Notes: generated by a model not told the origin, from the letters alone. DNA of 64,000 bases from Paenibacillus selenitireducens (GCF_002021565.1 NZ_MSZX01000002.1:428554-492553), one strand, 5' to 3'; positions 1 through 8,700 are shown, counted from the stretch's first letter. Numbers and translations: made by a program.

Positions 1-234
1 ACTGGAGAGATAACGCTCCGTGGACGTGTGCTGCCTATTGGGGGATTGAAAGAGAAATCGCTTGCTGCGCATCGTGCTGGCATTAAGAAGATTCTTGTTC
101 CCAAAGATAACGAACGTGATTTGCAAGACATTCCAGATAGCGTGAAGAAAGATATTACGATCGTGCTTGTAGGCCATATGGATCAAGTGATCGAGCATGC
201 GCTTGTTGAGCCGATAGATATTGAAGTGCATTAG
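1..234 (+). CDS. lon: ATP-dependent protease Lon, C-terminal fragment
   Basis: Only the last 77 codons are in the window; the gene is cut by the left edge. The reading frame opens at base 1 ([19 protein letters not shown]) and ends at TAG 232-234. The GGLKEK segment is the conserved part of the Lon proteolytic domain that carries the catalytic lysine of the Ser-Lys dyad. Lon is a cytoplasmic AAA+ protease that degrades misfolded and regulatory proteins. engB follows 18 bp downstream, the lonA-ysxC order known from Bacillus, so the two are probably co-transcribed. Confidence 0.93.
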   Translation, partial: TGEITLRGRVLPIGGLKEKSLAAHRAGIKKILVPKDNERDLQDIPDSVKKDITIVLVGHMDQVIEHALVEPIDIEVH

Positions 235-252
235 AAAGAGGGAATACAGACG

Positions 253-867
253 ATGAAAGTAACACAAGCAGAATTTATTATAAGTGCTGTAGGACCTGAC
301 CAATACCCTGATGATGCCTTGCCGGAGATTGCTCTGGCAGGGCGTTCTAATGTTGGAAAGTCCTCGTTAATTAACCGTATGATCAATCGTAAAAACTTGG
401 CTCGGACAAGCTCCCAGCCTGGTAAAACACAATGTTTAAATTATTATCGCATCAATGATCTGATGTATTTCGTGGATTTCCCGGGATATGGGTATGCCAA
501 AGTATCGAAGACGCAGCGTCAAGCTTGGGGGAAAATGATAGAACGTTATTTGCTAGAGCGTGATCCTCTGCAATTAGTTCTGCAGGTCGTGGATCTTCGT
601 CATCCACCATCCAAGGATGATATTATGATGCGTGAATGGCTGATTCATTATGACATACCAACCTGTGTCGTGATGACAAAGGCAGATAAATTGCCAAAAA
701 GCCAGTGGCAAAAGCATATGAAAGTCATTCGTAACGATCTTCAATTAACTTCGAGCAATCCGATGGTTATGTTCTCTTCAGAGCTTGGTCTAGGCAAGGA
801 CGAGCTTTGGGAAGTTATCAGCCGATATGCTTTGACAACAGATGAGGTAGGGAATCCGCAAAGTTAG
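253..867 (+). CDS. engB: Ribosome biogenesis GTPase EngB/YsxC
   Basis: This 204-residue protein belongs to the small TrmE-Era-EngA-EngB-Septin GTPases, which act in assembly of the 50S ribosomal subunit. Visible G motifs are GRSNVGKSS near residues 30-38 (P-loop), DFPGYGYA (G3) and TKADK (G4). The length is normal for the family. The ATG is preceded by an AGAGGGA ribosome binding site in the short gap after lon. The Bacillus name is ysxC. Nothing looks truncated. Confidence 0.95.
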   Translation: MKVTQAEFIISAVGPDQYPDDALPEIALAGRSNVGKSSLINRMINRKNLARTSSQPGKTQCLNYYRINDLMYFVDFPGYGYAKVSKTQRQAWGKMIERYLLERDPLQLVLQVVDLRHPPSKDDIMMREWLIHYDIPTCVVMTKADKLPKSQWQKHMKVIRNDLQLTSSNPMVMFSSELGLGKDELWEVISRYALTTDEVGNPQS

Positions 868-1048
868 TGTATTAAACCGAGTATCTTGATTAAAACCTGA
901 ATTTCCTCACGAATAAATCCGTGTTTTTCGAGGAAAATGAAGAAAAACAAAGTTTCGATCGCAGGCATAATGTTGATGGGTATAGTATAATATCCTTAAG
1001 GCAAGTAATATTGAAGTTTTTCGATGTTAAAGAATTGAGGAGATTTGT

Positions 1049-1636
1049 ATGGGTCAACGGTTGGCCACAGAATATGTTAAAGCCAGTTTACAGTTAACGG
1101 AAGCAGAGATGTCCAAGTTTGTGCATAGTTTTGAAGAGCAGGAGATCCATTCGTATGTGATGGTGCTCGATAACGGAAATCAAGAAGTTGTTCTTGAGGA
1201 TGGTGCAGGGGAGGAGATTCGGTTACCGTTTCAACGGAAGGCCACGACGTATGTATGTGAAACGTCCTGCCGTCTGGTTAAACCGAAGTTGACCAATGCG
1301 ATGCGCAAAGCCGTATCCGCATTTAAAGGCGATGCGATTGTAAATCGAATTTATACGGGCTATACGATGGAATATTGGTATAAGCAAGGCAAGGTATCTA
1401 AAATCGTTGAACATGTGGATGGTCATGATCGTCTCGTGTTCGAGTATAAAGATACGGTTGGGCAATTACAGCAATTGTTCAGAGAACGTCAAGTTGAACG
1501 CCAAATTGAACAAATTCAATCTGAGATTAATGCATTATTGGATGCTAGGAACCGTTCCGAATATACCGAGCAAATCGCAGAAATTGATGCCCAACTGAAA
1601 AACTGCACGCAGCAATTATTCATACTTGAAGCTTAA
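1049..1636 (+). CDS. Conserved hypothetical protein, function unknown
   Basis: A 195-residue soluble protein that I do not recognise. The start ATG has a good GAGGAG site eight bases upstream. The first two thirds look like mixed alpha/beta sequence with a few Cys and Tyr residues; the last 60 residues (from about 135) are rich in Gln, Glu, Arg and Leu and are likely to form a coiled coil. There is no signal peptide or membrane segment. A clear hairpin terminator follows at 1657, so it is probably a single-gene unit or the end of the engB transcript. Codon use looks like that of the neighbours. It does not correspond to anything I know at this place in B. subtilis. Confidence 0.8.
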   Translation: MGQRLATEYVKASLQLTEAEMSKFVHSFEEQEIHSYVMVLDNGNQEVVLEDGAGEEIRLPFQRKATTYVCETSCRLVKPKLTNAMRKAVSAFKGDAIVNRIYTGYTMEYWYKQGKVSKIVEHVDGHDRLVFEYKDTVGQLQQLFRERQVERQIEQIQSEINALLDARNRSEYTEQIAEIDAQLKNCTQQLFILEA

Positions 1637-1656
1637 TAAATGATTTATTTCATGCC

Positions 1657-1683
1657 AAAGGAATCCGTGAGGATTCCTTTTTT
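1657..1683 (+). terminator. Rho-independent terminator after the 1049 gene
   Basis: A perfect 10-bp stem (AAAGGAATCC / GGATTCCTTT) with loop GTGA and a following T tract, 20 bp after the stop codon. Confidence 0.9.
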
Positions 1684-1948
1684 CATGCTCTTGCACATAT
1701 ACAAATGCCATGCATATGTTGTATACGGGGTGGCGTAATCCGGTTCGCTTGCATTATTACCCAAAAAAAAGTGTTGCATTTCTAGTCGGAAGATGTTATT
1801 TTTATTTTCGTTGAAAAGAATATAGGAACCAGGATTCACTCAGGACATTGTATGTTGCGAGAGATTTTTCCCTCGGGAAGTGAATGACGTAGGTCCTAGC
1901 GGATGAAATTTTTCAAACATTTTATTCCTAGGAAGGGGGAACCGAAAG
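1684..1948 (+). promoter_or_regulatory. speD upstream region with weak promoter candidate
   Basis: This gene-free stretch holds a possible sigma-A promoter, TTGCAC (1691-1696), 18 bp, TATGTT (1715-1720), which is weak at the -10. If it is used, the transcript has a leader of about 220 nt. Within that leader TCCTAG (1894-1899) can pair with CTAGGA (1928-1933), directly next to the AAGGGGGA ribosome binding site (1933-1940). Polyamine genes are often regulated post-transcriptionally, but I do not recognise a known riboswitch here. Confidence 0.3.
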
Positions 1949-2347
1949 ATGGAATACTCAACTTTCGGAAGACACGTTGCCGTTGACACTTGGGGCGTAG
2001 ATTTTGAACTGCTTAACAATGCTGAATTTTTGCAAGCACAAATGGTGGAGGCTGCTGAAGCAAGCGGCGCAACCGTTTTGTCGGTCCAATCCAAACAATT
2101 TGAACCACAAGGTGCAACAGTGCTAGTGATGCTGTCAGAGAGTCATCTCTCGATCCACACGTATCCTGAAAGAGGTTTTGCTGCAATTGATTGTTATACA
2201 TGCGGCGAGACTGTAGACCCGCAAGTTGCAATCGACTACCTGGTATCCGTACTTAAACCGGATAAAACGTATGCGAAGAAATTGGTTCGTGGCATTGGAG
2301 AACTCCAAGTGGAGAATCCAGTTGTGAAGCAAGCTCAGCTCGTATAA
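1949..2347 (+). CDS. speD: S-adenosylmethionine decarboxylase proenzyme SpeD
   Basis: The 132-residue proenzyme of the bacterial class 1B family. It cleaves itself to generate a pyruvoyl cofactor and decarboxylates S-adenosylmethionine, supplying aminopropyl groups for spermidine synthesis. The processing site is LSES-HLSIHTYPE: cleavage before Ser65 would make the pyruvoyl group. His70 and Cys85 (in DCYTCGE) match the other known catalytic residues. The ATG at 1949 follows an AAGGGGGA site. It sits alone between two terminators. In B. subtilis speD is elsewhere on the chromosome, so its place in the lon-hem interval is a lineage difference. Confidence 0.96.
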   Translation: MEYSTFGRHVAVDTWGVDFELLNNAEFLQAQMVEAAEASGATVLSVQSKQFEPQGATVLVMLSESHLSIHTYPERGFAAIDCYTCGETVDPQVAIDYLVSVLKPDKTYAKKLVRGIGELQVENPVVKQAQLV

Positions 2348-2364
2348 TAAGCGATAGTCAGAAG

Positions 2365-2400
2365 ATGGCCATGGAGATTCGTCTCCATGGTCATTTGTTT
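2365..2400 (+). terminator. Rho-independent terminator after speD
   Basis: Stem ATGGCCATGGAGA (2365-2377) with TCTCCATGGTCAT (2382-2394), one G-U pair, then a T-rich tail. Confidence 0.85.
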
Positions 2401-2411
2401 GAATTTTTATA

Positions 2412-2477
2412 TTTTTCGAGGCACCCGCAAAGTACCTGAATCAGCTTCGAAGCCAAGTCCCCACTTTGTGGGGTTAT
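2412..2477 (+). repeat. Intergenic 66-bp repeat, copy A
   Basis: One of three near-identical copies in the window (others at 31283 and 35711). The core is 2424-2473. It begins CCCGCAAAGT, contains the palindrome GCTTCGAAGC, and ends with the hairpin CCCCAC-TTT-GTGGGG. The first ten bases can alternatively pair with the ACTTTGTGGG end (one G-U pair), so two exclusive folds are possible. This copy lies between the speD terminator and the 2542 gene. It is not a repeat family I can name. Confidence 0.9.
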
Positions 2478-2541
2478 TTCTCATGTTCTAACCCCATACA
2501 ATGTACAAGGTTATGATTCCATGTAAAAAGGGGTTAGAGGC

Positions 2542-3084
2542 ATGCGTCGAAGTTCAGGTCGTGGAAAAGGAAAGCTTTTTATATTCGTCTTGTTATTCCT
2601 ACTTATCGTTTGGCCGTCTTATCAGCTTTACCAAGTGTTCGGAGGATCGGACCATCGGGAAGATGCAGGCCGGATGCTGTATGAAGTTGCGTTATTTCAA
2701 ATGGGCCTTGTTCAAAGTTCATTAACGGAAGTCGCATCCATGTCGAACACAGGTCAGTTAGATGCCGTAAAGCTGGCGGTATATTCGGCGAACTATACAC
2801 ACGACCGATTAGTGCTTGCATATGGTAAAGATAAGCTCAAACCTTTGGATGCATTCAATAAAATGCTGGAGTTCATCACAAGTGCACAGATTGCGGGATA
2901 TCGCCCCTTGCACGCCGAAGAGAAGCAGATGCTTCAAGAGGTGAAAAAGCTCTTTGGAGAGCTTTACGAGGCCTACGCGCAGCTGATCACCTCGAATGGT
3001 CATGTCATCAGCTCGGAGGCCGTGATTGTGTCGAAAGCGAATGACTCCATGATGAAAGTATTGGAACAGCAGCTAAAGCCATAA
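2542..3084 (+). CDS. Small membrane-anchored hypothetical protein
   Basis: A 180-residue protein with a basic N-terminus (MRRSSGRGKGK), one hydrophobic segment at about residues 12-30 and a mostly helical outside part, so it is probably a signal-anchor protein. The family is unknown to me. Its place just before hemA is that of ysxD in B. subtilis, but I see no sequence basis to call it YsxD. The ATG at 2542 follows AAAGGGG (2527-2533). That site lies within GGGGTTA, which is complementary to TAACCCC at 2489-2495, so translation may be affected by RNA folding. Confidence 0.8.
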   Translation: MRRSSGRGKGKLFIFVLLFLLIVWPSYQLYQVFGGSDHREDAGRMLYEVALFQMGLVQSSLTEVASMSNTGQLDAVKLAVYSANYTHDRLVLAYGKDKLKPLDAFNKMLEFITSAQIAGYRPLHAEEKQMLQEVKKLFGELYEAYAQLITSNGHVISSEAVIVSKANDSMMKVLEQQLKP

Positions 3085-3197
3085 GACCCAAAATGCTTGA
3101 TGAATATAGGGTATAACAATCAAGTCAAACGACCAAAATAGAAAAGTCTGCTATTCATAATTTCTTCAAAATTGCAACTAAAGAGAATGTCGAATTG

Positions 3198-3206
3198 TGA
3201 TATAAT
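3198..3206 (+). promoter_or_regulatory. Extended -10 promoter of the hem operon
   Basis: TGATATAAT, a perfect extended -10 element 36 bp before the hemA ATG. No convincing -35 box is present at 16-18 bp. Confidence 0.55.
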
Positions 3207-3241
3207 TAACATAACTTCTAAAAAGAATGGCAGGTGGAACA

Positions 3242-4624
3242 ATGCACATTTTAGCGGTCGGTCTAAATTATCGAACAGCTCCGGTTGAAATTCGTGAGCG
3301 GTTTGCAATTGCCGAGCATGCTTTACCGGAAGCGTTGCAGCAGCTCAAAACTACAAAAAGCGTTCTGGAATGTGTTGTTGTTGCGACTTGTAATCGGACA
3401 GAAATCTACGTCGTTGTCGATCGACTTCATATGTGCGGACATTTCATCCGCAGCTTCATGGAGAAGTATTTTCAAATTCCACGTCAAGAATTTACGAATT
3501 ACTTATACATGTATGAGGATGACCATGCGATAGAGCATTTATTCCGAGTCGCAAGCGGACTAGATTCGATGGTAATAGGCGAGACTCAAATTTTGGGTCA
3601 AGTGAAGGACTCCTTTCTCTTAGCACAAGAACTCGGGGCTACGGGAACATGGTTCAATATGTTATTCAAGCAGGCGGTCACTATGGCCAAACGCGCACAT
3701 TCAGAGACATCCATCGGTGAGGCGGCGGTTTCGGTAAGTTATGCCGCTGTTGAATTGGGTAAGCGCATCTTCGGCCAATTTACGAAAAAGAAGGTCCTCA
3801 TTCTCGGCGCTGGCAAGATGAGTGAATTAACCGTCAAACATCTGTACGCGAGCGGTGCAGATGAAGTGGTTGTGGCGAATCGGACCTTAACCCGTGCAGA
3901 GCAGCTCGCAGCCAAGTTTAACGGCACGGCTTGTACGATTCCTGAAGGGATCGCACGACTGCATGAGATGGACATTGTGATTAGCTCAACGGGAGCAGAC
4001 GGATATGTGCTTACGATGAGTCAATTGCAAGAAAGTATGAAAAAACGTAAAAATCGGCCGATTTTCATGATTGATATTGCCGTTCCGCGTGATTTAGATC
4101 CTGCGATGGCTCAACTTCCGAATGTGTTCTTGTATGACATTGACGATCTCGAAGGGATTGTAGAGAGCAACATGGAACAGCGCCGTAAGGAAGCAGCCAA
4201 GATTGAAGCGATGATCGCGACAGAAATTGCCGCATTCCACAATTGGTTGAAAACGCTAGGTGTGAGTCCCTTAATATATGCCCTGCAGCAGAAGTCCTCT
4301 CAAATTCATCAAGAGACATTGGAGAGCTTGTTCAAGAAACTACCCGAATTGGATGAACATCAAGCAAAGGTCATTCGTAAATTAACGAAGAGTATCGTCA
4401 ATCAGATGCTGCATGATCCGATCTTGAGAATCAAAGAGATGGCTGTGGAGAAGAACAGTGATGAGGCCTTGGAAATGTTCACACAGATTTTTGCTCTGGA
4501 AGATCATTTGGAGAAGGCGGAAGAGGAGCTGCAGCAGCGTCAACAATCTGCAGACAGCAAATCATATGAAAGTTCGACTGCCGATAGGAAGTCCGGCATC
4601 GCTTGGGCGGCTGTGACGAATTAA
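3242..4624 (+). CDS. hemA: Glutamyl-tRNA reductase HemA
   Basis: The first committed enzyme of C5-pathway tetrapyrrole synthesis: it reduces glutamyl-tRNA(Glu) to glutamate-1-semialdehyde with NADPH. The catalytic cysteine lies in VVVATCNRTEIY near residue 49, and the NADPH-binding loop is ILGAGKMSE near 190. I chose ATG 3242 (MHILAVGLNYRT, as in B. subtilis) over ATG 3227 because AGGTGG lies just upstream of it and the family starts there; this gives 460 residues. It is first gene of the operon hemA-hemX-siroheme gene-hemC-cobA/hemD-hemB-hemL. In relatives HemA is controlled by heme at the level of protein stability. Confidence 0.96.
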   Translation: MHILAVGLNYRTAPVEIRERFAIAEHALPEALQQLKTTKSVLECVVVATCNRTEIYVVVDRLHMCGHFIRSFMEKYFQIPRQEFTNYLYMYEDDHAIEHLFRVASGLDSMVIGETQILGQVKDSFLLAQELGATGTWFNMLFKQAVTMAKRAHSETSIGEAAVSVSYAAVELGKRIFGQFTKKKVLILGAGKMSELTVKHLYASGADEVVVANRTLTRAEQLAAKFNGTACTIPEGIARLHEMDIVISSTGADGYVLTMSQLQESMKKRKNRPIFMIDIAVPRDLDPAMAQLPNVFLYDIDDLEGIVESNMEQRRKEAAKIEAMIATEIAAFHNWLKTLGVSPLIYALQQKSSQIHQETLESLFKKLPELDEHQAKVIRKLTKSIVNQMLHDPILRIKEMAVEKNSDEALEMFTQIFALEDHLEKAEEELQQRQQSADSKSYESSTADRKSGIAWAAVTN

Positions 4625-4639
4625 GGTGGTGGCATACGC

Positions 4640-5467
4640 ATGGTAACAACGTATTGGATGTACGATGCGATTATTTATATATACGCCCTGAGCCTTCTGT
4701 TTTATTTCTCTGATTTTGTAGGTACAAATCGGAGTGCGAAGCGGATGGGAACAGGGCTCCTTCTTTTTGTATGGGTATTACAGACTCTATTTTTAGCTGT
4801 AAAGCTCGTGTCAACCAAGGAAGTACCGCTTTTATCTGTATTGGAATTTATGTTTCTGTTATCTTGGTTGCTTGTAACGATATCGTTGTTAATTAGTCTG
4901 TTTTTTAAGATTGAATATATTGTGTTTATTGTGAATGTTATCGGATTTGCTGTCTTATTATTGAACTTATTCAGTAATCCCATTGGCGAACAACGACTGG
5001 AACATTGGGAGATCGTTCAAGAAATTCTAATTCTCCATGTCGCGTTCGCGATTTGCAGCTTTGCAGCTTTTACGCTGGGTTCAATCTTCTCGGGGATGTA
5101 TTTGTATTTGCATCGCAAGTTGAAGGATAAGAAGTGGACAGACTCTGTACGGCGGTTGCCCAGTCTTGAGAAGATGGACCGTTACGCGAACTTGTCCCTC
5201 ATGATTGGTACACCGCTTTTGATTCTCTCCCTTGCTGTAGCTATATCCTCGGTCTATGTGGAGGGGAAGTTGGAACTCATGTTTGATGTAAAAGTGATTC
5301 TAACACTCGCAGCCACCGTCTGTTATGTGTATTATTTTATTAAAAGAATTTCACATCGGCATACAGGTTACATCATGGCTCGTTGGGCGCTTCTAAGTTA
5401 TGCCCTGTTGCTCATCAATTTTAGCGTGAATTCTTTCTCAACGTTCCATCATTGGATTTGGGAGTGA
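4640..5467 (+). CDS. hemX: HemX/CcsA-type membrane protein
   Basis: 275 residues with about eight hydrophobic segments, belonging to the cytochrome c assembly (CcsA/HemX) membrane family. In B. subtilis the second gene of the hem operon, hemX, encodes a protein of this type that lowers the cellular amount of HemA. The start is ATG 4640, after GGTGGTGG. The 3' end runs to within a few bases of the next start, suggesting translational coupling. The symbol rests on family plus position. Confidence 0.85.
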   Translation: MVTTYWMYDAIIYIYALSLLFYFSDFVGTNRSAKRMGTGLLLFVWVLQTLFLAVKLVSTKEVPLLSVLEFMFLLSWLLVTISLLISLFFKIEYIVFIVNVIGFAVLLLNLFSNPIGEQRLEHWEIVQEILILHVAFAICSFAAFTLGSIFSGMYLYLHRKLKDKKWTDSVRRLPSLEKMDRYANLSLMIGTPLLILSLAVAISSVYVEGKLELMFDVKVILTLAATVCYVYYFIKRISHRHTGYIMARWALLSYALLLINFSVNSFSTFHHWIWE

Positions 5468-5472
5468 TTGAT

Positions 5473-6171
5473 TTGGGAGAAGGGACGAATGCACCCTATT
5501 ATCCTGTACAACTGCAACTTGCGGGGCAGCGATGTATGGTCATTGGCGGCGGTCAGGTGGCAGAGCGGAAAATACGCGGGCTTCTCGAAGTTCAGGCTCA
5601 AGTTATTGCGATAAGTCCTTTTTTCACCCCTCAGATTGAAAAATGGATTGAAGAGGCTGTGATTGAAGGACATCGTCGAGAATATGTATATGGAGATTTG
5701 ACGGCGGATACGACGTTGGTATTCGCCGCGACGGCAAAGACGGAAGTAAATGAGTCGATTGGGCTAGATGCGAGAAAGCTGGGGCTGCTCGTCAATGTCG
5801 CTCATGCTTCTGAGCTAAGTAACTTTGTGAATCCGAGTACAATGCGTAGAGGTAAATTAATTGTTGCTGTATCCACGTCGGGAGCAAGTCCAGAGGTGGC
5901 TAAACGTATAACCTCCGAGCTAGAAGAGCAGTATGGGGATGAATATGAAGTTTATTTGGACGTATTACATCGGCTAAGGCTAATGGTTCAGGAACGGGTG
6001 CTAGATGCGTCACAACGGCGTCAGCTCATGAAGCGAATGCTCCATACCGATTGGTTGGATCAAATACGTCGGGGAACAACGACTCCATGGCTTACGGAAG
6101 CGTATTTACATGCATGGATCGACGAACAAATGGTTGCAATAGAACACGATTCCGGACTACGGGAGCGATAG
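5473..6171 (+). CDS. Precorrin-2 dehydrogenase / siroheme synthase N-terminal domain protein
   Basis: A NAD-dependent dehydrogenase that oxidises precorrin-2 to sirohydrochlorin (and in some homologues inserts iron) for siroheme. The N-terminal Rossmann motif is VIGGGQVAERK and the family signature NPSTMRRGKLIVAVSTSGASP is visible. The start is uncertain: TTG 5473 has GGGAG (5460-5464) eight bases upstream and gives 232 residues; TTG 5452 would overlap hemX. It resembles the YlnF/SirC type, which in B. subtilis is not in the hem operon. Together with the methyltransferase half of the gene at 7147 it provides the siroheme branch. Confidence 0.9.
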   Translation: MGEGTNAPYYPVQLQLAGQRCMVIGGGQVAERKIRGLLEVQAQVIAISPFFTPQIEKWIEEAVIEGHRREYVYGDLTADTTLVFAATAKTEVNESIGLDARKLGLLVNVAHASELSNFVNPSTMRRGKLIVAVSTSGASPEVAKRITSELEEQYGDEYEVYLDVLHRLRLMVQERVLDASQRRQLMKRMLHTDWLDQIRRGTTTPWLTEAYLHAWIDEQMVAIEHDSGLRER

Positions 6172-6191
6172 TATAGATGAGGAGGCTTACC

Positions 6192-7133
6192 ATGCGTACG
6201 ATTATCGTAGGAACAAGACAAAGTGCTCTGGCACTCACGCAGACAGGGCAAGTGATTCAACAGTTGGAACGAATTTGTGAAGAGCATGCGTTACCCTATC
6301 AATTTGAAATACATAAGATTGTCACGAAAGGTGATCAAATTCTCGATGTAACGCTTTCGAAAGTTGGCGGCAAAGGGTTGTTCGTGAAAGAAATCGAACA
6401 AGCATTGCTGGACGGCGTGATTGATATGGCGGTACACAGCATGAAGGATATGCCTTCGGAATTGCCGGAAGGACTCATGAATGGCGCTGTACCCAAGCGT
6501 GTCGATCCACGGGATTGTATGATATCAAGAGACGGCCGCTCGCTTGCTGAACTGCCGATTGGTGCCAAAGTAGGGACAAGCAGCTTGCGCCGTTCCTCGC
6601 AGATGCAGCATGCACGTCCGGATTTGCAGATTGAGTCCATCCGGGGGAATATCGACTCAAGGCTACGGAAGCTCGAGACAGAAGGCTTTGATGCGATCAT
6701 GCTTGCTGCTGCAGGATTAACCCGTATGGGATGGGAAGAACGGATTACGGAATATTTGTCTCCGGATGTATGTCTCCCTGCTGTAGGACAAGGAGCGCTC
6801 GGGATTGAATGTCGTGAAAATGATCCTGAGGTTCGTGAATTACTCCAGTTGTTCAATGATCGAATAACAGAAATTACGGTGCGTGCAGAACGCAGCTTTC
6901 TTGGCACACTAAATGGGGGTTGCCAAGTACCGATTGGCGCTTTTGCGACATTAATTGAAGATCATGAGCAGGAGCCTGTGATCGAATTAACGGGAATGGT
7001 TGGTTCAACCGATGGTCGTGTTATACTAAAAGAAACACTCCGCGGGAACAACCCAGAACAACTTGGCATCCAGGTGGCTAACCAATTAATTGCACAGGGA
7101 GCAGACCGAATTTTGGCGGAATTAAATCAATAG
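6192..7133 (+). CDS. hemC: Hydroxymethylbilane synthase (porphobilinogen deaminase)
   Basis: Joins four porphobilinogen units into hydroxymethylbilane. The cysteine that carries the dipyrromethane cofactor is Cys244 in [12 protein letters not shown]. Other family motifs are [10 protein letters not shown] at the N-terminus, VHSMKDMP and [11 protein letters not shown] 6192 is chosen because GGAGG (6181-6185) is correctly spaced; an upstream in-frame ATG at 6177 has no site. The length, 313 residues, is normal. Confidence 0.97.
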   Translation: MRTIIVGTRQSALALTQTGQVIQQLERICEEHALPYQFEIHKIVTKGDQILDVTLSKVGGKGLFVKEIEQALLDGVIDMAVHSMKDMPSELPEGLMNGAVPKRVDPRDCMISRDGRSLAELPIGAKVGTSSLRRSSQMQHARPDLQIESIRGNIDSRLRKLETEGFDAIMLAAAGLTRMGWEERITEYLSPDVCLPAVGQGALGIECRENDPEVRELLQLFNDRITEITVRAERSFLGTLNGGCQVPIGAFATLIEDHEQEPVIELTGMVGSTDGRVILKETLRGNNPEQLGIQVANQLIAQGADRILAELNQ

Positions 7134-7146
7134 GGAGATGGACGGC

Positions 7147-8700
7147 TTGGGGAAAGGTATCGTTTATCTCGTCGGCGCAGGGCCGGGAGATGCCAAACTG
7201 ATAACATTAAAAGGTCTGGAGTGCATTCAACGATCAGATGTCATCGTCTATGATCGGCTTGCTTCGCCGCGCTTGTTGAAATATATGAAAGCAGGCGCTG
7301 AGAAAGTGTATGTCGGCAAATTACCGGATCGTCATACCATGAAACAGGAAGATATTAACCAACTGCTTGTTGATTTGGCGCTTGAAGGGAAGGTTGTTAC
7401 TCGACTCAAAGGCGGTGACCCTACGGTTTTTGGACGAGTCGGGGAAGAGGCAGAACTGCTTCGAACCTATGATATCGAATATGAAATCGTGCCGGGCATT
7501 ACATCGGCCATTGCCGTGCCTGCCTACGCGGGTATTCCTGTCACACACCGGGATCTGGCATCTTCGTTCTCCGTAATCACGGGGCATGAGAGCCCAGATA
7601 AGCTGGACAAATCCATCTATTGGGATAAAGTTACGAATGCGACTGGAACGCTTGTCTTCCTTATGGGCGTAGCCAAGATTGATTACATCAGTGAACAATT
7701 AATAAATCACGGCAGACCCCCGGAAACGCCCGTTGCCCTTGTTCGGTGGGGAACAAGACCTGAACAAGAAACGTTGGTTGGGACGCTGGCAACCATTGCG
7801 GAGCAAGTGCGCACGACAAATTTCCAATCACCCGCGGTGATTATCGTTGGGGATGTCGTCCTGCAACGTGAGAAATTAAAGTGGGTTGAACGGCTGCCGT
7901 TATTTGGTCGCCGAGTCCTTGTGACACGGGCGAGATCACAAGCAAGTGATCTCGTTCAGCAGATTGAGGATTTAGGCGGAGAACCTCTGGAGTTCCCGGT
8001 GATTGAGACAAGACGTACGACGAAGCCGGACCAGTTGGCTGTAGTTCGTGAAGTGATGCATCAGCTGGAATCGTATGATTGGGCCATCTTTACGAGCGTG
8101 AACGGCGTAGAATGCTTCTTCGAGCACCTGCGCGAGAATCGGATGGACATCCGTCGAATGACACGCGCCCGGGTCGTCGCTGTAGGTCCCAAGACAGCCG
8201 AAGCGCTGGAACAACACGGGATCATGCCGGAGAGCCTTCCTGAACAATATCGTGCCGAAGGTATTCTCGATGCGATCCAGAGTGAGCTGAAGGCGGGTCA
8301 GCGCGTTCTCTTGCCACGAGGGGATCTGGCACGTGCTTGGTTACCGGACCAATTGCAGCAGCTCGGGCTGGATGCAACAGATTTGAAAGTTTACGAGACG
8401 GTCCAAGTTCATGACGATGAGGAAGAACAGCAATTGATCGAGCGTTTAGAGGCGCATGAAATTCATGTGATCACCTTCACGAGTTCTTCGACCGTCACGA
8501 ATTTTATAGAAGCATTACATCGACAGGGCGTGAAGCAGCCTTGGACTTTACTCGACGGCATTGATATTGCATGCATCGGTCCATTGACGGCAGAAACAGC
8601 CATCAAGAACGGCTTAACCGTATCCGTGGTTTCGCAAGAGGCGACGATCGAATCCCTCGTGGATTCATTACGGTCATTAGCGGCAACACCCATACATTGA
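7147..8700 (+). CDS. cobA: CobA-HemD fusion: uroporphyrinogen-III methyltransferase / uroporphyrinogen-III synthase
   Basis: Two enzymes in one chain of 517 residues. Residues 1-245 are an S-adenosylmethionine-dependent methyltransferase (SumT/CobA: VYLVGAGPGD at the start, then RLKGGDPTVFGR) that turns uroporphyrinogen III into precorrin-2. Residues from about 252 (GRRVLVTRARSQAS) to the end are HemD, which cyclises hydroxymethylbilane to uroporphyrinogen III. TTG 7147 is preferred over ATG 7138 because GGGAG (7133-7137) is too close to the latter. The fusion places the heme/siroheme branch point in one polypeptide. B. subtilis hemD is a stand-alone gene. Confidence 0.93.
   Translation: MGKGIVYLVGAGPGDAKLITLKGLECIQRSDVIVYDRLASPRLLKYMKAGAEKVYVGKLPDRHTMKQEDINQLLVDLALEGKVVTRLKGGDPTVFGRVGEEAELLRTYDIEYEIVPGITSAIAVPAYAGIPVTHRDLASSFSVITGHESPDKLDKSIYWDKVTNATGTLVFLMGVAKIDYISEQLINHGRPPETPVALVRWGTRPEQETLVGTLATIAEQVRTTNFQSPAVIIVGDVVLQREKLKWVERLPLFGRRVLVTRARSQASDLVQQIEDLGGEPLEFPVIETRRTTKPDQLAVVREVMHQLESYDWAIFTSVNGVECFFEHLRENRMDIRRMTRARVVAVGPKTAEALEQHGIMPESLPEQYRAEGILDAIQSELKAGQRVLLPRGDLARAWLPDQLQQLGLDATDLKVYETVQVHDDEEEQQLIERLEAHEIHVITFTSSSTVTNFIEALHRQGVKQPWTLLDGIDIACIGPLTAETAIKNGLTVSVVSQEATIESLVDSLRSLAATPIH

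Noticed and set aside
908-927. CACG/CGTG hairpin with five T after engB as a terminator
   Set aside because: The stem is only four base pairs, although an outer TTTCCTC/GAGGAAA pairing exists; not strong enough to call.
986-991. TATAAT box before the 1049 gene as a promoter
   Set aside because: No -35 box at a proper distance and no extended -10 TG; too weak to list as a feature.
2412-2477. The three-copy intergenic repeat considered as an IS fragment or CRISPR repeat
   Set aside because: Copies are about 29 kb and 4 kb apart, with no transposase remnant, no terminal inverted repeats and no visible target duplications.
6335-6907. 190-codon open frame on the minus strand inside hemC
   Set aside because: It is antisense to a fully conserved enzyme gene, has no ribosome binding site or protein family features, and is rich in Ser, Arg and Pro as shadow frames usually are.
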